Of a stretch of DNA of 64,000 nucleotides, positions 26,423-37,845 are shown one piece after another. Numbering within the stretch: the stretch's first letter is position 1; each line of letters begins with the position of its first letter. The stretch lies in assembly GCF_028389875.1 (NCBI RefSeq), contig NC_084670.1:37537333-37601332 (forward strand), given 5' to 3'. Below the pieces are notes generated by a model that did not search any database, was not told the origin of the DNA, and saw nothing but the letters and a program-made list of their open reading frames with translations. The position numbers and the translations under genes were made by a program. This stretch comes from Rhea pennata (lineage: Eukaryota > Chordata > Aves > Rheiformes > Rheidae).

Positions 26423-29400
26423 CGCATCACAAACATTCTATCGCGTCACAATCTATGCCGTCACAAACACTCTTTCGCGTCACATTCTATCTCGTCACAT
26501 TCTATCGCATCACAAACATTCTATCGCGTCACATTCTGTTGCGTCACAAACATTCTATCGCGTCACATTCTATTGCGTCACATTCTATGGCGTCACATTG
26601 TATTGCCTCACAAACATTCTATCACGTCACATTCTAACATGTCAAAAACATTCTATCGCGTCACATTCTATCGCGTCACATTCTATCGCATCACAAGCAT
26701 TGCATTGAGTCACATTCTATCGCGTAAAAACCATCCTATCGCGTCACAATCTCTGCATCACAAACATTCTATCGCGTCACATTCTATGCTGTCACAAACA
26801 CTCTATCGCATCACATTCTATGCCATCACAAGCATTCTATCGCGTCACATTCTATCGCGTCACAAACATTCTATGGCGTCACATTCTATGCCGTCACAAA
26901 TATTCTATCGCATCACATTCTATCGCATCACATTCTATCGCATCACAAACATTGTATTACGTCACATTCTATCGCATGACATTCTGTTGCGACACTAACA
27001 TTCTATCGCGTTACATTCTATCGCGTCACGTTCTATCGCGTCACGTTCTATCGTGTCACGTTCTATTGCGTTACATTCTATCGCGTCACAAACATTCTAT
27101 TGCGTCACATTCTATGCCATCACAAACATTCTATCGTGTCACATTCTATTGCATTACATTCTATCGTGTCACATTCTATCGCGTCACAAACATTCTATCA
27201 CGTCACAATCTATTTGCTCACAAAAAATTTATCACGTCACATTCTATCGTGTCACATTCTATCGCGTCACAACCATTCTGTCACGTCACAATCTATTGCC
27301 TAACAAACATTTTATTGCGTAACATTCTATCGCATCACGAACATTCTATCCCGTCATATTCTATCCCATCACAAACATTCTATCGCGTCACAAACATTCT
27401 ATCACGTCAATAAATATTCTATCGCGTCACATTCTATGGCGTCACATTCTATCGCGTCATAAACATTCTATCGCGTCACATTCTATGCCGTCACAAATAT
27501 TCTATCACGTAACATTCTATCGTGCCACATTCTATCGCGTCACATTCTATTGCGTTACATTCTATCGTGTCACATTCTATCGCATCACAAACATTCTATT
27601 GCGTCACAATCTATGCCATCACAAACATTCTATCGCGTCACATTCTATGGCATCACAAACATTCTATCACGTCACATTCTATCGCGTCACAAACATTCTA
27701 TGGCGTCACATTCTATGGCGTCACAAACATTCTATCGCCTCACATTCTGTCGCGTCACATTCTATTGCGTTACATTCTACCGTGTCAAATTCTATCGCGC
27801 CACAAACATTCTATCGTGTCACAATCTCTGCATCACAAACATTCTGTCGCGTCACAATCTATTGCCTAACAAACATTTTATCGCGTCACATTCTATCGCG
27901 TCACGAACATTCTATCCCGTCACATTCTATCTCATCACAAACATTCTATCACGTCTATAAATATTCTATCGCATCACATTCTATGGCGTCAGAAACATTC
28001 CATCGGGTCACAATCCATGCATCACAAACATTCTATTGTGTCACATTCTTTCGCGTCACATTCTATCTCGTCACAAACATTCTATCGCGTCACAAAGATT
28101 TTATTGTCTCAAATTCTATTGCATCACATTCTATCGCGTCATATTCTATCGCGTTACAAACATTCTATCACGTCACATTCTATGCCGTCAGAAAAATTTT
28201 AGCGCATCACACTCTATCGCGTTGAATTTTATAGCGTCAGAAACATTCTATCGCATCACATTCTATTGCATCACAAACATTCTTTCGCGTCACATTTTAT
28301 TGCGTCAAATTCTTTCGTGTCACATTCTATTGCATCACATTCTATCGCGTCACATTCTATAGCGTCACTAATATTCTGTCACGTCACATTCTATCGCGTC
28401 AAAAACATTCTATCGCGTCACATTCTGAGAAGTCACTTTCTATCACATCAGAAACATTCTATTGCGTCACAGTCTGTCGCGTAACAAACATTCTATCGCG
28501 TCACATTCTATGCCATCACAAACATTCTATCACTTCACATTCTATCGCCTCACATTCTATGCCGTCAAAAACATTCGATCGCGTCACAATCTATGCATCA
28601 CAAACATTCTATCGCGTCACAAAGATTTTATCGTGTCACATTCTATTGCGTCACATTCCATCGCGTCACATTCTATAGCGTCACGAATATTCTGTCACGT
28701 CACATTCTATCGCGTCACAAACATTCTATCGCATCACATTCTATCGCTTACATTCTATCGCGTCACAAACATTCTACCGTGTCTTATTCTATGCCATCAC
28801 AAATGTTCTATCGCGTCACATTCTATTGCATCACATTCTATCCTGGCACAAACATTCTATCGCATCACATTCTATCCTGTCACATTCTGTCACATCAGAA
28901 ACATTCTATTGTGTCACATCCTGTCACGTCACAAAGATTCCATTGCGTCACAATCTATGCATCACAAAAATTCTATGGCGTCACATTCTATCGCGTTACA
29001 TTCTATAATGTCACAAACATTGTATCGCTTCACATTCTGTGGCATCACATTCTGTCGCGTCACAAACATTCTATTACGTCACATTCTATCGCGTCACATT
29101 CTATCGCGTCACGAACATTCTATCGCGTCACGTTCTGTCGCGTCACAAAAATGCTATCGCGTCTCATTATATGTCGTCACAAACATGCTATCATTTCGCA
29201 TTCTATCACGTTAAAAACATTCTATCGCGTCACATTCTGTGGCGTCACTTTCTATCACATCACAAGTATTCTATTGCGTGACATTCTATTTTGTCACAAA
29301 CATTCTATCACGTAACAATATATGCATCACAAACATTCTATCGCATCACATTCTATCGCGTCACATTCTATCGCATCAGAAACATTCTATCGCGTCACAT

Positions 29401-29503
29401 TCTATGCCGTCACATATTATTGTATCCGATACATTCTATTGCGTCACATTCCATCGCGTCACATTCTACCGCGTGACATTCTATCCTGTCACAAATATTC
29501 TAT
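26423..29503 (+). repeat. Satellite higher-order repeat, copy 3
   Basis: Third copy of the ~3.1 kb unit. It matches copy 2 at offset 3,953, then 3,130, then 3,111 (a 19-bp loss) and 3,145 (a 34-bp gain near 28,515). The match stops at ~29,503, where tattctatcacg in the other copies becomes tattctatagcg and the monomer order diverges. Confidence 0.88.
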
Positions 29504-32138
29504 AGCGTCACATTCTATTGCATCACAAACATTCTATAACGTCACATTCTATCACATCAAAAACATTCTATCGCGTCACATTCTGTGGCGTCACTTTATA
29601 TCACATCAGGAGGATTCTATTGCGTGACATTCTAAAGCGTCACAAATATTTTATCGCTTCACATTATATGGAATCACATTCTGTCGCGTCACAAACATTA
29701 TATTACGTCACATTCTATCGCATCACATTCTACCACATCACAGATATTCTATCCCATCACATTCTATCGTGTCACAAACATTCTATCGCTTCACATTTTA
29801 TGGCATCACATTACGTCACGTCACAAACATTCTATCACGTCAAAAACACTCTGTCGCGTCACATTCTGTGGCGTCACAAACATTATAACGCGTCACATTC
29901 TATCTCATCAAAAGCTCTCTATCACGTGACATTCTGTGGCGTCACTTTCTATCACATCAGAAGCATTCTATTGCGTCACATTTTATCGCGTCACAAACAT
30001 TCTATCGTATCACAATCTATGCATCACAAACATTCTATCGCGTCACATTCTTTCGCGTCACATTCTATCGCATCACAAGCATTCTACTGCCTCACATTCT
30101 GTTGCATCACAAACATCCTATCGGGTCACATTCTATGTCGTCACAAACATTCTATCGCGTCACATTATTGCGTCACATTCTATCGCGTCACAAACATTCT
30201 ATTGCGTCACATTCTATCACGTCAAAAACATTCTATCGCCTCACATTCTGTGGCGTCATTTTCTGTCATATCACAAGCATTCTATTGCGTAACATTCTAT
30301 CGCGTCGGAAATATTCTATAGCGTCACAATCTATGCATCACAAACATTCTACCGCATCACATTCTTTCGAGTCACATTCTATCGCATCACAAACATTATA
30401 TCGCGTCACAATATATCACGTCAAATTCTATTGTGTCACAAATATTTTATCGCATCACATTCTATCGCGTCACATTCTATCGCGTCACAAACATTCTATC
30501 GCGTCACATTCTATGCCATCACAAACATTCTATCGCGTCACATTGTATCGCGTCACATTCTATCGCGTAACAAACATTCTGTCGCGTCACATTCTATGCC
30601 ATCACAAACATTTTTTCGAGTCACAATCTATGCATCACAAACGTTCTACTGCGTCACAATCTATCGCGTTACATTCTATCGCATCACAAGCATTCCATTG
30701 CGTGACATTCTACTGCGTGACAAACATTCTATAGCTGCACATTAATGCGTCACATTCTATCGCATCACAAAAATTCTATCGCGTCACATTCTGTGACGTC
30801 ATTTTCTATCAAAACACAAGCATTCTATTGCGTGACATTGTATCGCGTAACAAACATTCTATCGAGTCACAATCTATGCATCACAAACATTCTGTCGCAT
30901 CACATTCTTTCGCGTTACATTCTATCGCGTCACGAATATTCTGTCATGTCACATTCTATGCCGTCACAAACATTCTATCGCGTCACATTCTATCGAGTCA
31001 CAATCTATGCATCACAAACATTCTATCGCATCATATTCTATCGCGTCACACTCTATCGCATCACAGACATTCTATCACGTCATAATCTATAGCGTCACAT
31101 TGTATTGCAACACAAAGTTTGTATCGTATCACATTCTATCGCGTCACATTCTATCGCATCACGAACGTTCTATTGCGTCACATTCTATGCCATCATAAAC
31201 ATTCTATTGCGTCACATTCTATCGGGTCACAAACATTCTATCGCGTCACATTCTATCGCATCACATTCTATCGTGTCAAAATATTATATCGCGTCACATT
31301 CTCTGCTGTCACAAACATTCTATCGCGTCACACTCTATCGCGTTGCGTTCTACGGCCTCACAAACATTCTACCGCGTCACATTCTATCGTGTCATATTCT
31401 ATCGCCTCACAAACATTCTATCGCGTCACATTCTATGCCGTCACAAACATTCTATCGCTTCACATTCTATGCTGTAAAAAACATTCTATCGCGTCACATT
31501 CTATCGTATCACATTCTATCGCATCACAAACATTCTATGGCGTCACATTCTATCTCGTCACAAACATTATTTCGCTTTACAAACACTCTATCGCGTCACA
31601 TTTTATCGCGTCACATTTTATGCTGTCACAAACGTTCTATCGCATCACAATATATTGCGTCACATTCTATCGCATCACAAACATTCTATCACTTCACATT
31701 CTGTTGCGTCACAAGCATTCTATCGCGTCACATTCTATCACGTCACATTCTAGCACATCACAAACATTCTAGTGCGACACATTCTATAGCGTCGCATTCC
31801 ATCGCGTCACAAACATTCTAACGCATCACGTTCTATCGCGTCACATTCTATCACGTCAAACATTCTATCACATCAGAAAGATTCTATTGCGTCACGTTCT
31901 ATCGTGTCACATTCTATCGCGTCAGAAACATTCTATCGCTTCACAAACATTCCATCGCGTCACTTTCTATCGCGTCACATCCTATCACATCACAAACATT
32001 CATATCACTTCACATTCTATCGTGTCACATTGTATCGCATTACATTCTATTGCATCACAAACATTCTATCGCGTCGCATTCTACTGCGTAATATTCTATC
32101 ACGTAACCAACATCCTATCGCGTCACATCCTATCGCGT

Positions 32139-32290
32139 CACAAACATTCTATCACTTCATATTCTATTGCATCACATCCTATCGCATCACAAACATTCTA
32201 TCACTTCATATTCTATTGCATCACATTCTATCGCGTCACAAACATTCTATCACTTCATATTGTATTGTACCGCATTCTATCGCGTCAGAT
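32139..32290 (+). repeat. Local 49-bp repeat near the right edge of the satellite
   Basis: Three tandem copies starting at 32,139, 32,188 and 32,237 carry the variant pair tatcacttcatattctattg. The period of 49 bp equals 19+15+15, so the local unit is one B and two A monomers. The third copy is degraded. Confidence 0.7.
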
Positions 32291-33391
32291 TCTATCGTAT
32301 CACATTCTATCATGTCATATTCTATCACTTCAAAAACATTTTATAGCGTCACATTCTGTCATGTGATAAACATTCTATCGCGCCACATTCTATCGCGTCA
32401 CACAAATTCTATCGTGTCACAGTGTACCGCATCACATTCTATTATGTCACAAATGTTGTATCGCATCACATTCTATCGCGTCACAAACATTCTGTTGTGT
32501 AACATTCTATCGCGTCACAAACATTCTACGCGTCACATTCTATCGCATCACAAACATTCTATTGCGTCACATTCTATCGTGTAACATTCTATATCATCAC
32601 AAACATTCTATCGCGTCACATTCTATCACCTCAAATTCAACATGCTATTGTGTCACATTCTATCGCATTACAAACATTCTATCACATCACAGTCTATGGC
32701 GTCACATTCTATCGTGTCACAAACATTCTATCGCTTCACATTGTATCTCGTCACATTCAATCACATCACAAACATTCTATAGTGTCACATTCTATCTCAT
32801 TACAAACATTCTATCAAGTCACATTCTATCGCCTCACATTCTATTGTGTCACAAATATTCTATTGCTTCACATTCTATTGCATCCATTCTGTCACGTCAG
32901 ATATCGCATTTAACCAAGCTAAGCCTCCAAGCAGAAAGGGCTCATTTTTCCATTGAATTCCAGAGAAGTGGAACATTCCCTGCCTGCTCACATGTTAGCT
33001 TATAATCTAGAGATATGCAATGCTGAGGGAGATGTCTTCCAGCTCTGGGTCCAAAAGCAGAATGGATCCCCCCGAGGCATTCGCTTGGAAGGAATTTGTA
33101 TGTCATCCCAAATTTATTCCTTCCAGATTCTCCGAGAAAGAAAACTTCTCAACAGTTCATTCGTGTAGGACAACCATGCTCTTTATTATCAAAAGAAAGT
33201 TAACACATGATCTTTTTACCTTTCTTTTTCTAAAATAAGAGCATTTCTTTCCACAGAGCTTTCCCTTTCCTCCCATTAGCACTCCACAGGCAGTCTCAAG
33301 GCCACACACTTCTAAAGAGGTCCTGCAGTAGGCAGCGCTTTGCTTTGTACAAGTTGGAAGTTGTCTGTGACCATTTCAACTGGCATGACCT

Positions 33392-34360
33392 CTAGGTACC
33401 ACCCAAATCTTTCCTGAGTGCTTTCCTCAGGGCCTTCCTGAGCTCCTTGCTCTGCAGACTGTAGGTGAGGAGATTGACAAGGGGCGTGAGGACAGGGTAG
33501 GAAGAAGGAGAACACCTTGTTGAGCTGTCTGAGTCTGGGGGTTCTGGGCAGCATGTGGACAATGATGAGGGAGCCATAGAAAACAGTGACGACAGTGAGG
33601 TTCGAGGAGCAGGTGGAGAAGGCCTTCTGCCTGCCCATGCTGGAGGGGATCCTCAGGATGGCAATTATGATGGACACGTAGGAGGCCAGCGTGATCAGGA
33701 AGGGGAAGACTGAATCCAGGAGAGTCAGGATGAAAGTTACTATTTTAACTACACTGGTGTCAGTGCACGCGAGCTCCAGCAAAGGAGTAAAATCAGAGAA
33801 GAAGTTGTCAGTTGCAGCAGGGCCACAGAACTTTAACCTTGATGAGAAGACAGTGGCTATAATAGAAAACACCAAATTCCTGGCCCAGACCCAGCTGCCA
33901 TCAGGAGACAAACCTTCCAGGTCATGAGGCTTGCATAGAGCAGGGGCTGGCGTATGGCCAAGTACCGATCATAGGACATGGATGCCAGCAGGAAACACTC
34001 ACTAGCTGCAAAATGAATGAGAAAATAGAGCTGAGTCATATAGCCCTGAGCAGAGATAGTCCTGTCTCCAGTCAGGAAGCTGGCCAACAGCTGGGGCAGG
34101 ATGGTGGAGCTGCAGCAGGTTGATTGCCTGATTGCCAAAGGACAGCTTGCCCAAGAAGAATTACATGGATGCTGGTCCATTACATGCAGATGCCGGTCTG
34201 CCACCACCAGCACAACAATGAGGCTGTTCCCAACCACGGTCACCGAGTAGATCAGGAGCAAGAGGAGGAAGAGTGGTGTATGGAGTGAGGGGATGTTCCC
34301 CATTCCCAGCAGGAGGAACTCACTTGATGATGTGCAGTTATTCCCTTTCTCTTTCTCCAT
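33392..34360 (-). pseudogene. Olfactory receptor pseudogene (class II), copy in P1 left arm
   Basis: Olfactory receptors are seven-helix G-protein-coupled receptors of olfactory neurons. The minus-strand frame starts at ATG 34,360 (MEKEKGNNCTSSSEFLLLG, with a possible N-glycosylation site NCT). TM1 and TM2 follow, then the TM3 signature MSYDRYLAIRQPLLYASLM. The usual PMYFFL region after TM1 is destroyed by an 11-bp and a 10-bp insertion that together restore frame. A 1-bp loss in a T run at ~33,850 (TM4) shifts frame. TM5 and the KAFSTCSSNLTVV motif of TM6 continue in the new frame. Another shift at ~33,505 precedes the C-terminal tail (NLLTYSLQSKELRKALRK), read to 33,392. The TM4 shift is shared with the copy at 42,225, so the parent was probably already dead. 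The family is not OR14; I cannot name it with confidence. Confidence 0.88.
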
Positions 34361-34863
34361 ACGATGTTGTATGTGTACAACATCGACAAGGGTGACTATG
34401 AACTGCTTGACACCTTCTGTGCTCTTCAGCCATGTTTCCTAGGGCCACACCTCAGTCTACCATGTCTCTATTCTTTCCCTCGCATAATAGAGCAGAACTG
34501 TGAGGAAAGAACTGAGTCTAAGGAAATGCCAGGCCAAAAATCTGGGCATCTGAGGGAAAGAGTAAGTATGTGCGTGAGAGCTCACAGCACAGGTCTGGAA
34601 AAGCCAAGTGGCGGTGACCCTGCTGAGGTGCCAAAGATCCCAAGCCCTGAGCTGCAGGGCTGGATTCGGCCTCCTTTACTTGTGGTGTGGACTCCTGACA
34701 TATTGCACAGAGTAAAATGAATTTCTGTGGGAGAAGTGGAGAAAGAAAGTAGAAATTAATCAAAAGGGGAGATTCGGGTCAGGAGTCTCAGCACTAAACA
34801 TCTCTAACAATAGGTACATTTACCACTTCTCTGGAAAGGCCATTTCTTCCATGACCAGCAGCA

Positions 34864-35129
34864 CCTGAGGGCATGCTCCTGATGGACTCCCATAAGCACT
34901 CAGGGTGTTCCGTGCAGCCAGCTGGAGGGGCACAGATGGGACCCAGCCCTTCCTGTTCCTCCCAAGCATGTTGTTTAAGGAAGTGCTGGAAGAGCAGGCC
35001 TGACGGGACCTCATGGCACTGCACTGCCTGGGGCTGTGAGAACAGCCCTGCACACACTTCCTGGACTAGGCACTTGGAGACAAGCAGCTGGCAGTGCTTA
35101 TGGGAGTCCATCAGGAGCATGCCCTCAGG
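34864..35129. mobile_element. 266-bp element with perfect 37-bp terminal inverted repeats (MITE-like or fold-back)
   Basis: 34,864-34,900 (cctgagggcatgctcctgat...) is the exact reverse complement of 35,093-35,129 over 37 bp; the interior is 192 bp. This could be a small non-autonomous DNA transposon, or a fold-back product of the rearrangement that built P1. No flanking target-site duplication is visible, and the partner copy (41,472-41,720) has one terminus shortened by 11 bp. It lies immediately upstream of the OR pseudogene at 35,212. Confidence 0.5.
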
Positions 35130-35211
35130 ATGGGCAAAGAGACGTCAGGCTCAGGAGCCTCAGGAGCTCGCCACTCCAAGGACAGAGGAGAGCGGACAGA
35201 GGTTCCAGGCT

Positions 35212-36008
35212 ATGGCCTGCAACTACCGCCTCCACACCCCTATGTACTCCTTCCTCCTCAACCTCTCCCTCCTTGACCTTGTCACTGTCTCCACCACTAT
35301 CCCCAAATCCATCGCCAGTTCCCTGTGGGACATCAAGGCCATTTCTTACTGGGGATCTGCTGCACAAGTCTTTCTGCTTGTCTTCTTGTTAGGAGGAGAG
35401 TATTGTCTTCTTACAGTCATGGCCTATGATCGCTATGTTGCCATCTGCAGACCCCTGTGCTTTGGGACCCTCATGAGCAGCAGAGCTTGTGTCAAAATGG
35501 CAGCAGCTGCCTGGGTCACTGCTCTTCTCTATTGTGTGCTGCAAACTGCCAACACATTTTCAATACCACTGTGCCAAGGCAACAGATGGACCAGTTCTTC
35601 TGTGAGATTCCCCACATCCTCAAGCTCTCCTGCTCACACTCCTACCTCAGGGAAGCTGGGCTTATTGTGGTTAGTGCCTGTTTGTTTCTTGGGTTTTTTA
35701 TTTTCATCGTGCTGTCCTACGTGCAGATCTTCACTGCTGTGCTGAGGATCCCCTCTGAGCAGGGCCAGCACAAAGCCTTTTCCATGTGCCTCCCGCACCT
35801 GGCTGTGATCTCCCTATTTGTCAGCACTGCATTTTTTGCTTACTTGAAGCCCCCCTCCATCTCCTCCCCAGCTCTGGATCTGGTGGTGGCTGTTCTGAAC
35901 TCAGTGATGCCTCCAGCAGTGAACTCCCTCATCTACAGCATGAGGAACAAGGAGCTCAAGGATGCACTGAGGAAACTGGTTCAATGGCTCCAATGGCAGC
36001 ACCAATAA
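35212..36008 (+). pseudogene. OR14-like olfactory receptor pseudogene, 5' truncated and frameshifted
   Basis: The sequence begins abruptly at the end of intracellular loop 1 (MACNYRLHTPMYSFLL). About 48 residues, including the start codon and TM1, are missing compared with the copy at 60,354-61,289. TM2, TM3 with the intact MAYDRYVAICRPL motif, and TM4 follow. A 1-bp deletion at ~35,580 shifts frame before the conserved DQFFCEIPHILKLSC region. The second frame carries TM5, the KAFSMCLPHL motif of TM6, the TM7 sequence VNSLIYSMRNKEL and the stop at 36,008. An open frame from 34,873 runs into this sequence only because the upstream inverted-repeat element happens to be open; it is not a real N-terminus. 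The truncation sits at the P1/D1 junction, so a rearrangement breakpoint probably removed the 5' end. Confidence 0.9.
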
Positions 36009-37729
36009 CCATTCCATATGCATCCTCTCATCAGTCCGATGTCATCTGGCATCAAGGACCTGTGTGATTCAATTTTTTCCTTACTTCTCACTGATACTTT
36101 CTTGTGAAAAGAAAGAAAAAAGTTTTTATTTGTGCCATTTCTCTCATTTGAATATAACTCGCAGACTATGTTGAAGCAGAGAGCTGGGCTTCCCCCTTCA
36201 CTATCAGAGATGGGAGAACCTCAGAGCCTGCTAGTCTTAACTCCCTTGGATGTCTGCAGTGCAATGAGGAGATTCTCCTTTTCCAGGGTCTCTTTTGGCG
36301 CTGACCCCAAGGGAGCTCAGGGGCACAGAGTCAGGTGCAGGCGAGTACAGACAGGGTGAGACCATGGGTCCCATGTCCATTAGGAGAGCTCAGCTCCCCT
36401 GGCCACAGTCAGGGTGTGATCTTACAGCCCACTTCTGCAAGGGTGCAAGCAGCTGTCACCATCAGCTGGTCCCTTGCCTCTCCAGCTCTCCAACACTACA
36501 AGTGGAGGGGGACTAGGTTGGATGGGAGTCAGGCAGCAGCTTGTGAGAACAGATCCTGAGCTTGACTGTATCATCACACCACTGCCACAGCAGGACTGTC
36601 CTTGCTGCAGCTTTGAGTGGGGGCTACAGCTTTACTGGAGACATATCCCTTCCTATCAGCAGGAATTTCCCTTTTTGGAGTTGTTCTCCTCATTCCCATG
36701 CTGGACTTCTCTGCTCCATTCTGTTACTATGGCACAGAAGTTCTCATAATGTGGTGGGGTTGGGTTGTGTTTCTAAGTTCATGTGTTCTGGAAGTACAGC
36801 AGGATGAGGCAATGGGCACCCTTATGCCAGACCTGACCTCCATAATAATAATAATTTCCGTAATAAAAGAGGATATCCCATATGACGTGCCTGAAGTCTG
36901 GCCTTCCTTCACAAGCTGCAGTCAAAAATACCCCCATGGGATTGCAGAACCAAGGATTTGGTGTTCTGCTTGTGAACTCCATGGGATCTGGGAGAGAAAA
37001 CTAAGTGTCTCTGGGTGATCTGTTGGGGACTGAGGGCTGCACTCAGAGCTCATTACTTGGTGACCAGTGCCAGTGGAGGTGGGGAATGGGCTCTGAATTG
37101 CCTGCCCAGGTCTACCGCACAGATGCCAGTGCTGATGAAAGATAGATACTCACCCTTCTGGAGGGGAATCTGAGTCCCAGGAGAGCTCAGAGGATCTCCA
37201 GGGACAACATGTGCCTGGGGGTGGGCACTGAGCGGAGCCTCACAAAGTGAGGGACAGTCCATGGTGGAGAACCGGAAGGTTAAGCATTAACTCTCAGTAC
37301 ATACGGCCAAAGGAGGACTCTGCAATCCCCGGAGAGGCAGTAGAGACTCAGGAGACTCCGGGAAGGGTCTCTGAGGGTGATTCCTGCACCTTCAGTGAAA
37401 CAACACAGGCTGGAGCTGGTGCCCACCCGAACACATCTCCTGCTATTGCAGACACCTTGGGGCCATTCTGAGCACTGTGCAAGAGCACACGCAGTGGCCA
37501 ATAATATCAGAGGTGGTGATCCCTGTCCAGCTAGGTCTGCTTCCTGCCCCGACCAGCATGGCCCATGGCCCCACAGTAGGGCTGCTCCATGAGGGAAGCA
37601 GAGAGGGGAGCCAAGGGTTCTGGTAAGGTAGACATGACAGTGACCCAATGATGGGAGGGGGCCATCCTGAAGTGCCCAGACAAGAGGAGCAGAGCAAGTA
37701 ATGAGGGTCAAGCACAATCTGGCGACGGC
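36009..37729. other. Non-coding 3' flank of the OR pseudogene, part of D1
   Basis: No gene is recognised. A purine-rich stretch (aaaagaaagaaaaaag, ~36,107) is followed by sequence with a reverse-complement counterpart at 58,850-60,200. An ATA-rich run (~36,841-36,853) matches a diverged site near 58,970. Open frames here are short and not shared with the D1 partner. Confidence 0.6.
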
Positions 37730-37845
37730 CAGACAAGACTGGAGGCCTCCAACCAGCCCTACATTGCCCAGGATCTTAGACTGGAGACCTCCAGAGGTCT
37801 CTTCCCACCAGAACTACTCTGCAATTCCATGAATTCTTGCTCCTC
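37730..37845 (+). mobile_element. CR1-like LINE 3' remnant
   Basis: The reverse complement reads gggaagagacctctggaggt ctccagtct, resembling the conserved 3' end of CR1 read antisense, so the element lies on the + strand. It is short and diverged, and shared with the D1 partner near 57,620-57,720, so it was present before that duplication. Confidence 0.45.

Larger units (their letters stand above)
1548..32905 (+). repeat. Large satellite array of interspersed 15-, 19- and 20-bp monomers
   Basis: About 31.4 kb of continuous head-to-tail short repeats. The commonest monomers, read on the + strand, are type A, CACATTCTATCGCGT (15 bp), and type B, CACAAACATTCTATCGCGT (19 bp). B is A with a 4-bp AAAC insertion. 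A rarer type C, CAATAAATATTCTATCGCGT (20 bp), recurs every few hundred bases in the left two thirds. A 14-bp derivative (CACAATCTATGCAT) is also common. The core TTCTATCGCGTCAC is shared by A, B and C. At ~17 bp average this is roughly 1,800 monomers. Most variation is at the two CpGs of TCGCGT. Monomers are most diverged at the right edge (31.8-32.9 kb), while 19.5-29.5 kb is nearly homogeneous at higher order. I do not recognise this family among described bird satellites. No real gene is seen inside. Confidence 0.97.
32910..35195 (+). repeat. Inverted repeat P1, left arm
   Basis: Reverse-complement match to 41,395-43,660. The match starts within about ten bases of the satellite's last monomer. 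Identity is uneven: 34,360-35,100 is almost identical to its partner (about one difference per 100 bp or fewer by eye), the OR region is moderately diverged, and 32,910-33,300 is clearly more diverged with small indels. The spacer is ~6.2 kb. Confidence 0.9.

Noticed and set aside
1548-32905. CRISPR-like array
   Set aside because: There is no constant repeat separated by unique spacers; the 'spacers' are related monomers 15-20 bp long, and the rest of the window is vertebrate.
1548-32905. Telomeric or known 41-bp avian macrosatellite
   Set aside because: No TTAGGG runs and no 41-bp period; the unit lengths are 15, 19 and 20 bp.
1474-32913. Dozens of long + strand open frames in the satellite (up to 659 codons)
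   Set aside because: They are translations of stop-free 15/19-bp monomers in rotating frames, overlapping one another in all three frames, with no conserved start context or domain. Minus-strand frames are closed by TAG/TGA in every monomer, as expected from composition.
34873-35745. 290-aa open frame as an intact gene
   Set aside because: It starts inside the inverted-repeat element and runs into a truncated OR pseudogene; the OR then shifts frame before TM5.
36617-37018. 133-aa + strand frame and overlapping minus-strand frames
   Set aside because: The region is non-coding OR 3' flank shared with D1's right copy, where the frame is not preserved.
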